Below, one piece after another: positions 10,638-20,759 of a stretch of 64,000 nt of DNA. Location: NCBI RefSeq assembly GCF_023509475.1, contig NZ_JAKSDZ010000008.1:1-64000 (forward strand), written 5' to 3'. This DNA comes from Aestuariirhabdus haliotis. GTDB taxonomy: Bacteria > Pseudomonadota > Gammaproteobacteria > Pseudomonadales > Aestuariirhabdaceae. The notes under the pieces are model-generated. The model was not told the DNA's origin, did not search any database, and saw nothing but the letters and a program-made list of their open reading frames with translations. A program made the position numbers and the translations under genes. Position 1 is the first letter of the stretch; each line of letters starts with the position of its first letter.

Positions 10638-13600
10638 ATGAAGAAAGTTGCCTTTCATCTCACCCGAGGAACCTGGCTGCTAACCCTGTTGTTGGTTGTG
10701 CTGTTGGGAGTCTACCTGCTGGTGGGTCGGTTGTTGGTGCCCTACGTAGAGAACTATCGACTGGTTGCCGAACGGGAGCTATCCGAGATGCTGGGCGCCC
10801 GGGTTACCATCGAGTCCATGACCGGCCATTTCCGTGGCTTTAATCCTGCGTTGGAAGCCAAACATGTGGATATTTCTCCGTTGGCTCCGTCGCAAGGTTT
10901 TAGTTCCAATATTCACATTGATTCCCTGTCGGCTGAAATTAGCTTCTTTGGCACGCTACAACACCGAGAAATATCGCTGCAGGAACTGGTGATTACGCGG
11001 CTCGAGATCTTTCTTAACCAAAATGAACAAGGTCAATGGAACATAGCCGGTTGGGAGCCGAAAGCGACTGCCGCCAGTGAAGAAGATAAAAGTATAAAAG
11101 AGATTCTGGCCAACCTTGTGGAAGAGGTTGAACAACAAGGGCATGTGCAGATTATTGATAGCACGGTGCATGTGCAGCCCTGGCAGCAGACTGCTCGCAA
11201 GATCGACCAGATACAGATGGACCTGTTTGATCTGCCGAGAAATCGGATTCAATTGGATCTGCGCGCTCGATCCGGTTTTCAGCAGCCAATGCACCTGATG
11301 GCGACTCTTGAAGGCGACGTTTCGGATCCCTCTGATTTGCGTCTGGATGCCTACTTTCAGGCAGGCATGTTGCAATTAGGCCCCTGGCTTAAACAGCTGG
11401 TGTTTGAACAAGTTTCTGAATTGAATGTAAAACCTGAATTGTGGCTGAACTGGAATGGTGAGCGCTGGCAAACACAGGGAAGTCTGGATATTGGTCGATT
11501 GCAAGTGCTCCATGAAGGGGTGCAGCATACGATGAATGATTTGTCGATTGACCTGTCGGCAAACTACCATCCTGATAACCTGTGGCAGTTATGGCTGCAA
11601 AACCTCTCTTTTTCCATGGCCGGTTACCAATGGCCGAATACTGAATTGTACCTGCAAGGGGATACGTCCGATGTTGTCACCTTCGGAATCCCTCAGCTGG
11701 ATCTGGGCGTAACCAGGGATATTTTGTTAGGTAGTGAGATTCTCTCGGGTATGCCTCTTGAGCTGGTCAAGACCCTGAATCCATCCGGTGTTCTCGAAGG
11801 TGTGCAGCTTCGTTACCTGCCGCAGCAGGAAGATTTTGACATCAGTGCCCGATTGGTCGATGTGGCCGTTGATGCCTGGGGCGATGCTCCCTCTGGACAT
11901 GGCGTCAATGGTTTTGTTCATGCCTCCAAGTCCAAAGGGTATCTGGATCTTGAGTCATCAAATTTTACCCTGGGCTTGCTTAACCTGTTCCGTGAGCCCT
12001 GGCATTACCGTCAAGCGGATGGCGTGTTGTATTGGCAGATAGCGGATAACCAATATTCGCTCATGACCGAAAATATGCTGTTGGTGGGCGATGAGGGCGA
12101 GGTGCACGGCCAGTTTCGCCTCGATATCCCGTTTGACGAGCGACCGGTATTGATGGGCTTGCACGCCGGTATTCGTAATGGTGATGTGCGGCATGCGGGC
12201 AAGTACATCCCGTTCGGCGAAAGCGGTCTCGACGAGGATGTGATCTCCTGGCTGGATGCGGCTCTGGTGCAAGGCAAGATACGTGAAGGCTCCTTTATGA
12301 TGAACGGAGCCCTGCAGGACGTCGGGGCAGAGAACGACTTCACGGTCGGATTGTTCTTCGATGTGGAGCAAGCCACCATCAATTACGATCCCGAGTGGCC
12401 ACTAGCCGAACAGGTCAATGCGCTGGTGGTCATCAACGACGATGACATACGTGTGGACAGTAAACAGGCTCGGGTTTGGGGAGCCAAAGTCGACGCGTTG
12501 AAGGTTCGTATACCCACTTCACCCGAAGGGCAATCCACCAGATTGTCGGTGGTGGGGCACGCAAAGAGTAGCCCGGAAAGTGCGTTAAAACTATTGCGGG
12601 AAAGTCCGATCAACGACATCCTCGACGGTGAAGCTCATGACTGGGAGCTGGCGGGGGATATCGGTGTTAATCTGAATCTTGATATTGCCTTGGGTGAGGG
12701 TGGAAGTGAAGATCGCTATCAGGTGGAAGTGGATTTTGATAACAACCGCTTTCAAATTAGTTCCCTGCAGTTGCCTCTTGAAAACCTTTCGGGACGTTTA
12801 GTTTATGACTCGTTACAGGGGATCACCAGCGAGCCTCTCAGTCTTAATCTGCTTGGATCAGCCGTCAGGATGCAGGCGCTGAAACCTCAAAATTCGAGCC
12901 AGATTGCCCGTTTTAGTCTTGATGGCACGGTTGCTTTGACCAAGCTGTATGACTGGCTGGAACAGCTGCAAGGCAAGCAATATGCGCTCGATTTGGCTCG
13001 CAAACTGGTTACCGGAAAGGCGCCATACACCGGTCAGGTGTTGATTGCGGAAGAACAGGGCAAAGTCATTTCCAGAACCACCATTGAAAGCCGCCTTCAG
13101 GGCATCAAAATTGATGTCCCGTCCCCTCTGGGCAAGTCAGCTGAGCAGGCACGATCGCTGAAAGTTCGTATCGATGATGAGGTTGACGATAGCGATAAAC
13201 TGGGCTTTCGCTGGCGCTACGGTGCTTTGCTCGATGGTGCCCTGTTTAGCCAGAACGGAAGCCTGACGGGAGGGGCTCTGGAAATTGGGGGGAAACAAGC
13301 CAACCCGGGCAAGCAGCCTTCTTGGCTGAACGTCTCGGGGACCATTGATCAGCTGTTATTGGAAGACTGGCTTGATTGGGTGCAGAAGCTGCCTCGGGGT
13401 ACAGCGGTTCAGGCGTCGGGGGATAGTGCTCTGCCGATCAAGCTCAGGCAGCTGCGCGTAGGACAGGTAAAGGGGTATGACCATCAATTTGATGAGCTCT
13501 GGATTAATGGTGACATCAACGGTGAAGATATTGTGCTTGAGGTTGAATCGCCCAAGCTGAGCGGCACTCTCTCTTCTGGCTCCGATGATCAACCTTACGG

Positions 13601-14615
13601 TGTGAATCTGGAGCGCCTCTATTTGGCGGCATTGACGTCCGAAGACATTGAACAGCTAAAGATTGTTTCGGACGCCCCCCTTGAAGAACCTCAAGCCGTA
13701 TCGCCTGAAGAGCCCCGGAGTGCTCCTGAAGCGGATCAGACTAACGAGGATGCAACAGAGCCTGATGACCCGTTAAAAACGACCGATCCCAGCCAGTTCC
13801 CTGCCGTTGATTTGATTATTGCCGATCTGCGTTTTGGTGAAGAGTCCTGGGGGAGTATTGGCGCCAATATTCGTCCTTATGAAGAGGGCGTGCACTTTTT
13901 TAATATCAATGCCACGATTCGCCAGGTTGAGATTGAGGGTGACTTGAGCTGGGCCTATAGCAATGGTTTGCACCATACCTATACCAAAGGCTCCCTGTCC
14001 ATTGAGGATATGGGGGATGTGCTGGAGAACTGGGGGGTTGGTCGTTATATAGAAACCAAGCAGGCCCATTACGATTTTAACTTCAACTGGCCCGGGAGTC
14101 CGGCTGCGGTGTCTATGTTGTCCTTGACCGGTTCCGTGGAAGGGGAGTTGAACGATGGTCGATTCCTCGAGGCAGGTAAAGGCGACGCGCTGCGCTTGTT
14201 CGGAGTTCTCAACATCAATACCATCACTCGCCGCTTGAAACTCGATTTTTCAGACCTGTTGTCCTCAGGCATCGCCTTTGACAAGCTGACAACCCACAAC
14301 ACCTTTGCTAGCGGAGTCGTCACCACCGAAGAGCCGGTTACGGTGGATGGCCCCGGTTCTGATTTCAAGCTAACTGGAACCGTTGACCTCAATACAAAAC
14401 AGATCGATGCTGAGCTGGTCGTGACCCTGCCATTGACCGGTAGCTTGCCTATCCTTGGTCTGGTGTTGGTGAACCCTGTTGTGGGTGGAGGTCTGCTGGT
14501 CTTCGATCAGCTATTGGGTGATCAGGTGCAGCAACTCGCCAGCGTTAATTATCGCATTGAAGGTGATGCGACCAACCCCACCGTCGAGGTTAGTAGGGTC
14601 TTTGGCCGTCAGTAG
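10638..14615 (+). CDS. yhdP: YhdP-family AsmA-like inner-membrane lipid transport protein
   Basis: YhdP belongs to the AsmA-like bridge proteins that move phospholipids between inner and outer membrane. The 1325-residue product starts with one membrane helix (about residues 14-34). A long periplasmic beta-rich region follows and ends with the DUF3971/AsmA-2-type GDATNPTVEVSRVFG. An acidic, proline-rich insert at about 1014-1055 interrupts the beta repeats and looks like a flexible linker. Its place between rng and a nitrilase-family gene is conserved in Pseudomonas. Confidence 0.92.
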   Translation: MKKVAFHLTRGTWLLTLLLVVLLGVYLLVGRLLVPYVENYRLVAERELSEMLGARVTIESMTGHFRGFNPALEAKHVDISPLAPSQGFSSNIHIDSLSAEISFFGTLQHREISLQELVITRLEIFLNQNEQGQWNIAGWEPKATAASEEDKSIKEILANLVEEVEQQGHVQIIDSTVHVQPWQQTARKIDQIQMDLFDLPRNRIQLDLRARSGFQQPMHLMATLEGDVSDPSDLRLDAYFQAGMLQLGPWLKQLVFEQVSELNVKPELWLNWNGERWQTQGSLDIGRLQVLHEGVQHTMNDLSIDLSANYHPDNLWQLWLQNLSFSMAGYQWPNTELYLQGDTSDVVTFGIPQLDLGVTRDILLGSEILSGMPLELVKTLNPSGVLEGVQLRYLPQQEDFDISARLVDVAVDAWGDAPSGHGVNGFVHASKSKGYLDLESSNFTLGLLNLFREPWHYRQADGVLYWQIADNQYSLMTENMLLVGDEGEVHGQFRLDIPFDERPVLMGLHAGIRNGDVRHAGKYIPFGESGLDEDVISWLDAALVQGKIREGSFMMNGALQDVGAENDFTVGLFFDVEQATINYDPEWPLAEQVNALVVINDDDIRVDSKQARVWGAKVDALKVRIPTSPEGQSTRLSVVGHAKSSPESALKLLRESPINDILDGEAHDWELAGDIGVNLNLDIALGEGGSEDRYQVEVDFDNNRFQISSLQLPLENLSGRLVYDSLQGITSEPLSLNLLGSAVRMQALKPQNSSQIARFSLDGTVALTKLYDWLEQLQGKQYALDLARKLVTGKAPYTGQVLIAEEQGKVISRTTIESRLQGIKIDVPSPLGKSAEQARSLKVRIDDEVDDSDKLGFRWRYGALLDGALFSQNGSLTGGALEIGGKQANPGKQPSWLNVSGTIDQLLLEDWLDWVQKLPRGTAVQASGDSALPIKLRQLRVGQVKGYDHQFDELWINGDINGEDIVLEVESPKLSGTLSSGSDDQPYGVNLERLYLAALTSEDIEQLKIVSDAPLEEPQAVSPEEPRSAPEADQTNEDATEPDDPLKTTDPSQFPAVDLIIADLRFGEESWGSIGANIRPYEEGVHFFNINATIRQVEIEGDLSWAYSNGLHHTYTKGSLSIEDMGDVLENWGVGRYIETKQAHYDFNFNWPGSPAAVSMLSLTGSVEGELNDGRFLEAGKGDALRLFGVLNINTITRRLKLDFSDLLSSGIAFDKLTTHNTFASGVVTTEEPVTVDGPGSDFKLTGTVDLNTKQIDAELVVTLPLTGSLPILGLVLVNPVVGGGLLVFDQLLGDQVQQLASVNYRIEGDATNPTVEVSRVFGRQ

Positions 14616-14679
14616 CCTTGACCCTGCTATATAAGCTTGTCGCGGGCCGATTAGGCCGGTGGATAACAGGAGTGTAACG

Positions 14680-15543
14680 ATGCAAAGGTGCCGAATTGCC
14701 CTGGCTCAGATGAATTCTGTCGCCGACCTAAAGGAAAATCTGGACAATGCGGAACGCCTGATTATCGAAGCCGGCCATCAGGGGGCAGACCTGATTGTAT
14801 TGCCCGAATGTTTTGCCAGTTTTGGCGGGGGCTCGGTTGCGGAGGTGGCCAAAACCATCGAACAAGCGGGGGTGATTGCCAGGCTGTCGTCGCTCAGTGC
14901 ACGTCATGGGGTCTGGTTGGTGGCCGGAACCCTGCCAATGGTGGAAGATGGCAACCCGGATATCAGAGCGTTTTCTCGCTGCCTGGTATTTGACAGCCAG
15001 GGCCGGGAGGTGAGTTACTATGATAAAGTGCATCTATTTGATGTGGATGTTGCCGATACCACAGGCCGTTATCGAGAATCTTCAGATTACCAGCCTGGGC
15101 AGCATTTGAGCCTTATCGATACACCCTGGGGTAAACTGGCCCCGTTGGTTTGTTATGACCTGCGTTTTCCTGAGTTGTTTAAGGCTTTGGCATTGAACGG
15201 TGCTGAAATCATCTGTTTGCCATCCGCTTTTACAGCCGTCACAGGGCAGGCGCATTGGGAGCCACTAATACGCGCTCGAGCCATTGAAAACGCGCTGTAT
15301 GTTTTGGCTGTTAATCAATGTGGGCAGACAGGCTCGCGAAAAACCTGGGGACATTCGATGGTGGTTGATCCCTGGGGGGAAATTTGTGCTTGTGCCGGGG
15401 ATGATGTTGAACTGGTGCTGGTTGATTTACGGCCGGATACGCTGGTGAAAGCGCGTGAATCTATTCCTAGCTTGAACCACCACAAATTAGCAACGGGCTG
15501 GTATCCCTTGCCTGTCCGAACGAATGACCCGAACGGGTCCTAA
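14680..15543 (+). CDS. Carbon-nitrogen hydrolase (Nit1/YbeM-like, probable deaminated glutathione amidase)
   Basis: This nitrilase-superfamily amidase has 287 residues. The catalytic triad is visible as E43 (VLPECF), K116 (YDKVHLFD) and C158 (LVCYDLRFPE). The KVHLFDVD stretch is typical of the Nit1/YbeM branch, which repairs deaminated glutathione; that substrate is inferred from the family. ATG 14680 is chosen because AGGAGTG lies just upstream; a GTG at 14659 is the alternative. It sits between yhdP and tldD, as in Pseudomonas. Confidence 0.88.
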   Translation: MQRCRIALAQMNSVADLKENLDNAERLIIEAGHQGADLIVLPECFASFGGGSVAEVAKTIEQAGVIARLSSLSARHGVWLVAGTLPMVEDGNPDIRAFSRCLVFDSQGREVSYYDKVHLFDVDVADTTGRYRESSDYQPGQHLSLIDTPWGKLAPLVCYDLRFPELFKALALNGAEIICLPSAFTAVTGQAHWEPLIRARAIENALYVLAVNQCGQTGSRKTWGHSMVVDPWGEICACAGDDVELVLVDLRPDTLVKARESIPSLNHHKLATGWYPLPVRTNDPNGS

Positions 15544-15555
15544 CGAGTAAGAACG

Positions 15556-16995
15556 ATGACCGATATTCTGGAAACTGCGAAGCAAAGCTTGCTGCTGCCG
15601 GCGGGGCTGTCTGAGAATAATCTGCAACAGGTTCTCGATAGCATGCTGGGTCGCACCCTGGATGCTGCTGACCTCTATTTCCAGAGTTCTCGACAGGAAT
15701 CCTGGGTGTTGGATGATGGCATCGTGCGCGAGGGTAATTTTAATGTCGATAGTGGCGTTGGAGTGCGCGCCATCAGCGGAGAAAAAGCCGGTTTTGCCTA
15801 CTCGAATGAGATTATCTTACCCGCCCTGCAGCAAGCTGCCGGTGCGGCTCGTAGTATTGCCGCCCAGGGCCAGCAACGCCAGGTATCAGCATGGCAGCGT
15901 AGTTCGTCTTTAGCGCTTTACCAGCCAGCCAATCCACTGGATTCGATGTCCCAGCAGGACAAAGTAGATCTTTTAAAACGCCTGGATGCCGAAGCTCGGG
16001 CGCTGGATTCCAGAATCAAACAGGTGACGGTTGGGCTGTCCGGTTTGTTTGAAACCATCCTGGTTATGGACACCGATGGTACCCTGGCAGCCGATGTACG
16101 GCCGTTGGTGCGTCTTAACGTTAGTGTTATTGCAGAGCATGAAGGGCGCCGGGAGCGAGGTTCAAGTGGCGGCGGTGGGCGTTGCAGTTATGAGCATTTT
16201 TTACAGGATGATCGAGCCTCGGGCTATGCTCGAGAAGCAGTGCGACAGGCGTTGGTGAATCTGGAAGCCATTCCTGCCCCCGCCGGTGCCATGCCGGTGG
16301 TGCTTGGCCCAGGTTGGTCAGGGGTCTTATTGCATGAAGCAGTTGGCCATGGTCTGGAGGGTGATTTTAATCGCAAGGGCAGCTCTGCATACGCGGGCAG
16401 AATTGGGGAGCGTGTCGCTTCTGAACTCTGCACTATAGTGGATGATGGCACTCTGGCAGGGCGTCGAGGCTCTCTCAATATGGATGATGAAGGGACTGTC
16501 ACCGAATGTACCACGTTGATCGAGAATGGCATTCTTAAAGGGTATATGCAGGATAAGATGAATGCCCGCTTAAGCGGTGAGCGCTCGACGGGAAATGGCC
16601 GCCGTGAGTCCTATTCACACTTACCAATGCCCAGAATGACCAACACCTATATGCTGGCTGGTGAAACGGATCCAGAAGAGATTATTGCATCTGTTGAGCG
16701 GGGGATTTACACCGCCAATCTGGGCGGTGGCCAGGTTGATATAACCTCAGGGAAGTTTGTTTTTTCGACCAGCGAGGCTTACTTGATTGAAAAAGGCAAG
16801 ATCACGGCGCCGGTGAAAGGGGCTACCCTGATTGGTAATGGCCCTGAAGCGATGAATCTGGTCAGCATGGTCGGCACCGACCTTGAGCTGGATACCGGTA
16901 TCGGTGTGTGCGGAAAAGAGGGGCAATCAGTTCCCGTTGGGGTTGGCCAGCCTACCCTGAAGATCGATGAGCTCACGGTAGGCGGTACGGGCTGA
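15556..16995 (+). CDS. tldD: Metalloprotease TldD
   Basis: TldD forms a heterodimer with TldE/PmbA that removes leader peptides (microcin B17) and degrades unfolded peptides such as CcdA. It has 479 residues; E. coli TldD has 481. The zinc motif HEAVGH is at residues 260-265, in the sequence [14 protein letters not shown]. The downstream MPRMTNTYM and [14 protein letters not shown] segments are typical. The start is 12 bp after the nitrilase stop, and it ends five bases from the stop of a convergent gene. Confidence 0.96.
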   Translation: MTDILETAKQSLLLPAGLSENNLQQVLDSMLGRTLDAADLYFQSSRQESWVLDDGIVREGNFNVDSGVGVRAISGEKAGFAYSNEIILPALQQAAGAARSIAAQGQQRQVSAWQRSSSLALYQPANPLDSMSQQDKVDLLKRLDAEARALDSRIKQVTVGLSGLFETILVMDTDGTLAADVRPLVRLNVSVIAEHEGRRERGSSGGGGRCSYEHFLQDDRASGYAREAVRQALVNLEAIPAPAGAMPVVLGPGWSGVLLHEAVGHGLEGDFNRKGSSAYAGRIGERVASELCTIVDDGTLAGRRGSLNMDDEGTVTECTTLIENGILKGYMQDKMNARLSGERSTGNGRRESYSHLPMPRMTNTYMLAGETDPEEIIASVERGIYTANLGGGQVDITSGKFVFSTSEAYLIEKGKITAPVKGATLIGNGPEAMNLVSMVGTDLELDTGIGVCGKEGQSVPVGVGQPTLKIDELTVGGTG

Positions 16996-17000
16996 TAGGG

Positions 17001-17375
17001 TTATTCCGAATCGATGATAATGCTCTCATCGACATAAAAAGAAGTCGACCGTGAAGTATCAAGAAGGAAATGCGGGTTCTGCTTCAGCTCGGTGATCAAT
17101 TGAATCCACTGATCGCTGGAAGTGATTTCGAACGCTTCGCGGGGTTTTTCAAACCAGAATTCGACGACACCATCATAGGGGGCTTCGAAGTGTTGTCGCT
17201 GCTGCAGTTTGTCGTTTTCTTCAACTTGCAGGGTCAGGCTTTTGGCGGCGCGGCAACAGTTTAAGGTATTGCCAGCATCACGGATAAATTGGTCGAATTC
17301 ATTGTTCCAGTAGTTCCGGAGTTCTATATCACTGACGCCTGCCTTGCGCCGGAAGCACATTACTTGCTTGATCAA
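17001..17375 (-). CDS. EthD-domain protein (dimeric alpha/beta barrel)
   Basis: The 124-residue product has the N-terminal MIKQVMCFRRKAGVSDIELRNYW pattern and central VVEFWF strand of the EthD group of ferredoxin-like dimeric barrels. Such proteins are small enzymes or subunits often tied to ring oxidation, and no substrate can be read from this one. The start is TTG with GGAAG a few bases upstream; an in-frame ATG five codons later is the alternative. It sits between tldD and darP, which is not its place in Pseudomonas, so it may be a lineage-specific insertion. Confidence 0.7.
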   Translation of the reverse strand: MIKQVMCFRRKAGVSDIELRNYWNNEFDQFIRDAGNTLNCCRAAKSLTLQVEENDKLQQRQHFEAPYDGVVEFWFEKPREAFEITSSDQWIQLITELKQNPHFLLDTSRSTSFYVDESIIIDSE

Positions 17376-17399
17376 TTGAGTCTTCCTTATATACGTTGA

Positions 17400-17927
17400 T
17401 TATTCTGCGAGTTCTGATTGCTCTCTCAGGTAACGAAACAGCTTGCGGCTACTGGCCGGTGGTTTTTGTTGTTCCAGTTCCTTGCGAGAGTTCCTTATAA
17501 GCTGGCGCAGGTATTGAATATCGGCAGTGGGATAGGCTTGTAAATACTCTTGCAGGGCCGCATCGCTTTCATTTATCAGGCGCTCGCGCCAGCGTTCCAA
17601 CTGGTGAAAAATCCGGTTGTACTCCGCGCTACTGGTATCCTGCCGGTCGACTGCCTGTTGCAGGGACTCGATCTCCTCGTCGCGCATGAGTTTGCCGATA
17701 AACTGGCGGTGCCGTTTGAGGGCGTTATGGCTTTTTATTCGTCGGGTTTCTTCCAGCGCTCGGCGCAAACGTTCGCTGATTGGCAAGGCTGCCATCACAT
17801 CAGGTTTCAATTCCAGTAGACGCATACCTAGGGCCTGCAGTTCATGCATCTCCTGTTTAACCTGGGTTTTGCTTTTGTAATCTTCGTCGTCGAAATCGAG
17901 CGAGTCATTTTGGTGGTCTGAGCTCAT
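17400..17927 (-). CDS. darP: Dual-action ribosomal maturation protein DarP (YjgA)
   Basis: DarP (DUF615) associates with late 50S subunit precursors and assists assembly around the peptidyl-transferase centre. The 175-residue, highly charged helical product contains SKTQVKQEMHELQALG near the start and ALKRHRQFIGKLMR near the middle, both typical. It is divergent from pmbA, as yjgA and pmbA are in many gammaproteobacteria. Confidence 0.93.
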   Translation of the reverse strand: MSSDHQNDSLDFDDEDYKSKTQVKQEMHELQALGMRLLELKPDVMAALPISERLRRALEETRRIKSHNALKRHRQFIGKLMRDEEIESLQQAVDRQDTSSAEYNRIFHQLERWRERLINESDAALQEYLQAYPTADIQYLRQLIRNSRKELEQQKPPASSRKLFRYLREQSELAE

Positions 17928-18119
17928 AGCAATAAACAGTTTGTAGCCATTGAGAGAATTGATTACCCATTGTAAACCGATACCTCATCAATGTCTGTGT
18001 ATGGTCTGTGTAAGCGAGCACTGTTTATCCTAATTTCCGGGCAAACTCCCTTAGGGCTTGTTCGCGGGCCTGCTGCGGGTAGAATGGATCGATAGCCTCT
18101 TTGATAGCGATCTTTCATT

Positions 18120-19478
18120 ATGACCCCAACCCCGGTTAATACCCCTTTGGACCTGCGCCAGGAGCAGCATCGACTGCAACAATTGGTGCAAGATATTCTT
18201 AAGGAGGCTCGCAAGCAGGGTGCCAGTGGCGCGGAAGTCGGGGTAAGCCTGGATAGCGGTTTGACCACGAATGTGCGTATGGGTGAAGTCGATACGGTTG
18301 AGTTTAATCGAGACCAGGGGTTTGGCATCACGCTTTATTATGGACAGCGCAAGGGTTCAGCCAGTACGTCGGACAGCAGCCAGCAGGCGATCGTGGATAC
18401 GGTAACGGCGGCCAGCAATATCGCTCGCTACACCTCCGAGGACCCGTATGCCGGTCTGGCTGATGCCGATATGATGGCGTCGGAACTGCCTGATCTCGAT
18501 CTGTTTTATCCCTGGGACGTCGAGGTGGATCAGGCGGTTGAGATTGCTACTCGCTGCGAGCAGTCCGGATTGGAGGTTTCAGACCAGATTACTAATTCCG
18601 AGGGGGCCAGCCTGTCCAGCCATCAGAGTTGCCGGGTCTATGGTAACAGTCATGGTTTTATGGGTGGCTATCTGGCGTCGAGACAAAGCCTTAGCTGTGT
18701 GTTGATTGCCGGTGAACGCGATCGCATGCAGCGAGACTACTGGTATAGCCTGGCGCGCAAGCAGGAGAATCTGGAAGACCCTGAAGCCATTGGTCGACGT
18801 GCGGCTGACAGAACGCTTCGACGCCTGGACCCGCGAAAGCCTAAGACGGAACAGGTGCCGGTGCTGTTTGCCGCCGAAATCGCCGGAGGGTTGCTGTCGC
18901 ATCTGTTGGGTGCGATCAGTGGTTCCAGTTTGTATCGACAGGCCAGTTTCCTGCTGGGGCATCTGGATAAGCCCCTGTTTCCCGAGTTTGTGCGTATCTA
19001 CGAGGAGCCTCTGTTGCGCGGAGGTATGGCAAGTGCCTCATTCGATAACGATGGTCTGGCGACCTATGCCAAGGACTTTGTTCGTGATGGCGTTCTGTGC
19101 AGCTACCTGCTTGGCGTCTACTCGGCGCGTAAGCTCGGTATGACATCGACCGCCAATGCCGGTGGGGCACATAACCTGCGTATCAGTGACAGTGGTCTGG
19201 GGGCCGGTGAGCTCTTGCAGAAAATGGATCGAGGGCTACTGGTCACTGAGCTTATGGGGCAAGGGGTGAATCTGGTCACGGGTGATTATTCAAGAGGTGC
19301 CAGTGGTTTCTGGGTCGAGAATGGCATCATCCAGTATCCCGTGTCTGAAATTACCATCGCTGGTAATTTGAAAGATATGTTCGCCAATCTGGTTGCGGTT
19401 GGAAACGACGTTGATCGGCGGGGTAATGTACAGTCAGGCTCAATTTTGCTGGAAGGTATGACGGTTGGTGGGGATTAG
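18120..19478 (+). CDS. pmbA: Metalloprotease PmbA (TldE)
   Basis: PmbA/TldE is the non-zinc partner of TldD in the heterodimeric protease. The 452-residue product has GAEVGVSLDSGLTTNVR near residue 38, the long middle domain and the C-terminal FWVENGIIQYPVSEITIAGNL segment found in both TldD and TldE. It lacks the HExxxH motif, as expected for TldE. The gene lies 1.1 kb from tldD, separated by the EthD and darP genes on the other strand. Confidence 0.96.
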   Translation: MTPTPVNTPLDLRQEQHRLQQLVQDILKEARKQGASGAEVGVSLDSGLTTNVRMGEVDTVEFNRDQGFGITLYYGQRKGSASTSDSSQQAIVDTVTAASNIARYTSEDPYAGLADADMMASELPDLDLFYPWDVEVDQAVEIATRCEQSGLEVSDQITNSEGASLSSHQSCRVYGNSHGFMGGYLASRQSLSCVLIAGERDRMQRDYWYSLARKQENLEDPEAIGRRAADRTLRRLDPRKPKTEQVPVLFAAEIAGGLLSHLLGAISGSSLYRQASFLLGHLDKPLFPEFVRIYEEPLLRGGMASASFDNDGLATYAKDFVRDGVLCSYLLGVYSARKLGMTSTANAGGAHNLRISDSGLGAGELLQKMDRGLLVTELMGQGVNLVTGDYSRGASGFWVENGIIQYPVSEITIAGNLKDMFANLVAVGNDVDRRGNVQSGSILLEGMTVGGD

Positions 19479-19510
19479 TCCGTTATGTGATCCTGATAGG
19501 AGCAGGAGGG

Positions 19511-19780
19511 CTATTCGCCCTCCCCGAAGAAGTCGTTAACCAGTTCGGTAATGGCTTCCAGAGCCCGCTCTTCGTCGTCACCGTCAATCCGCAGAATAAG
19601 TTCGGTGCCCTGGCTCGCCGCCAGTAGCATCACTGACATAATACTCTTGCCGTCAACCATCTTGCCGTCGTGGCCTACCTCGATGGCGCTGCCATAAGCG
19701 GAAGCGGTGGTAACAAACTTGGAGGCGGCCCGTGCATGCAGACCGAGTTTATTGATAATAGTTATCCTGGTGTCGATCAT
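19511..19780 (-). CDS. ptsO: Nitrogen-PTS phosphocarrier NPr (HPr-like)
   Basis: NPr carries phosphate from EI-Ntr (PtsP) to EIIA-Ntr (PtsN). The 89-residue product has the active-site LGLHARAAS with H15 as phospho-acceptor, and the HPr GKSIMSVMLLAASQG helix near residue 45. It is the last gene of the rpoN-hpf-ptsN-rapZ-ptsO run, which separates it from a sugar-PTS HPr. Its stop codon lies inside a GGAGGGC/GCCCTCC hairpin without a T-run. Confidence 0.95.
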   Translation of the reverse strand: MIDTRITIINKLGLHARAASKFVTTASAYGSAIEVGHDGKMVDGKSIMSVMLLAASQGTELILRIDGDDEERALEAITELVNDFFGEGE

Positions 19781-19794
19781 GTTGGTTCACATTG

Positions 19795-20658
19795 TTATTT
19801 TTGTGTGGTGTGAAGCTCGCGGTGACGAACCTGAACATTCTTGATTTTGTCGCTAAAGCTGTTGGCCAGCTGCTCACTGAGATATACCGAGCGATGGTGT
19901 CCGCCGGTACAACCGATGGCAACCGTCAGATAGCTTCGGTTGCCTGCCTCGAAAGCGGGCAGCCAGCGATCGACAAAGTCACCTATATCGGACAGCATTC
20001 CCTGTACTTCAGGTTGATCGGCCAAAAAGGTCTGTACGGGTTCTTCCAACCCGCTAAACCCCCTGAGATGAGGAACCCAATAGGGGTTGGGTAAGCAGCG
20101 TACATCAAATACGTAATCGGCATCAATTGGGATGCCGCGTTTGAAGCCGAAGGACTGAAACAGCAACGCCAGGCTATCGTTGTTACGTTGGGCTACGCGC
20201 GTGCGAATCAGGTCACGCAGTTCGTGAAGCGACAGGGAGCTGGTATCCAGAGTCAGTTTGGCTTCGTCTTTGAGCGGAGCCAAGAGTTCACTTTCGGCCA
20301 GTATTGCTTCTTCTAATGAACATTGATCGTTGGAGAGTGGGTGCCGGCGGCGGGTTTCACTGAATCGCTTCAAGAGGGTCGCGGGTTCGGCATCCAGGTA
20401 GATGACCTCACAGTTAACACCGCTTTCGCTCAGTTGGCTGAGGATTTCCGGGAAACGTTTGAGGTCGGCATGCATATTACGAGCATCGATACTCACCGCC
20501 GCATTACGCAGTTCTGCTTCCCCTGAGATTTCTGCGGCCAGAGAGCCCAGAAGTCCAGCCGGCATATTATCGACGCAGTAAAAACCCTGGTCTTCCAGTA
20601 CGTGTAACGCACTACTTTTTCCTGAGCCTGATCGTCCACTGATTATGACTAGTCGCAT
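19795..20658 (-). CDS. rapZ: RNase adapter protein RapZ
   Basis: RapZ is an RNA-binding adapter that targets the sRNA GlmZ to RNase E in enteric bacteria, tuning glucosamine-6-phosphate synthesis. It has 287 residues. Walker A GRSGSGKS lies at residues 8-15, and the C-terminal domain holds CTGGHHRSVYLSE near residue 250. The GlmZ role is known from E. coli and may not apply here. It sits 14 bp upstream of ptsO. Confidence 0.95.
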   Translation of the reverse strand: MRLVIISGRSGSGKSSALHVLEDQGFYCVDNMPAGLLGSLAAEISGEAELRNAAVSIDARNMHADLKRFPEILSQLSESGVNCEVIYLDAEPATLLKRFSETRRRHPLSNDQCSLEEAILAESELLAPLKDEAKLTLDTSSLSLHELRDLIRTRVAQRNNDSLALLFQSFGFKRGIPIDADYVFDVRCLPNPYWVPHLRGFSGLEEPVQTFLADQPEVQGMLSDIGDFVDRWLPAFEAGNRSYLTVAIGCTGGHHRSVYLSEQLANSFSDKIKNVQVRHRELHTTQK

Positions 20659-20759
20659 GCCACTTTTTCCACTGAGTACAGGCAGCGAGCCACCTGTCCA
20701 TTGACTGAATTAGTGGAAGTATATCAGCTGGTAAGTGACAGGTCTGTGACCTGAGGGAT

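Noticed and set aside
19505-19523. Terminator for pmbA/ptsO (GGAGGGC/GCCCTCC)
   Set aside because: There is a stem but no T-run on either strand, and it lies over the ptsO stop codon.
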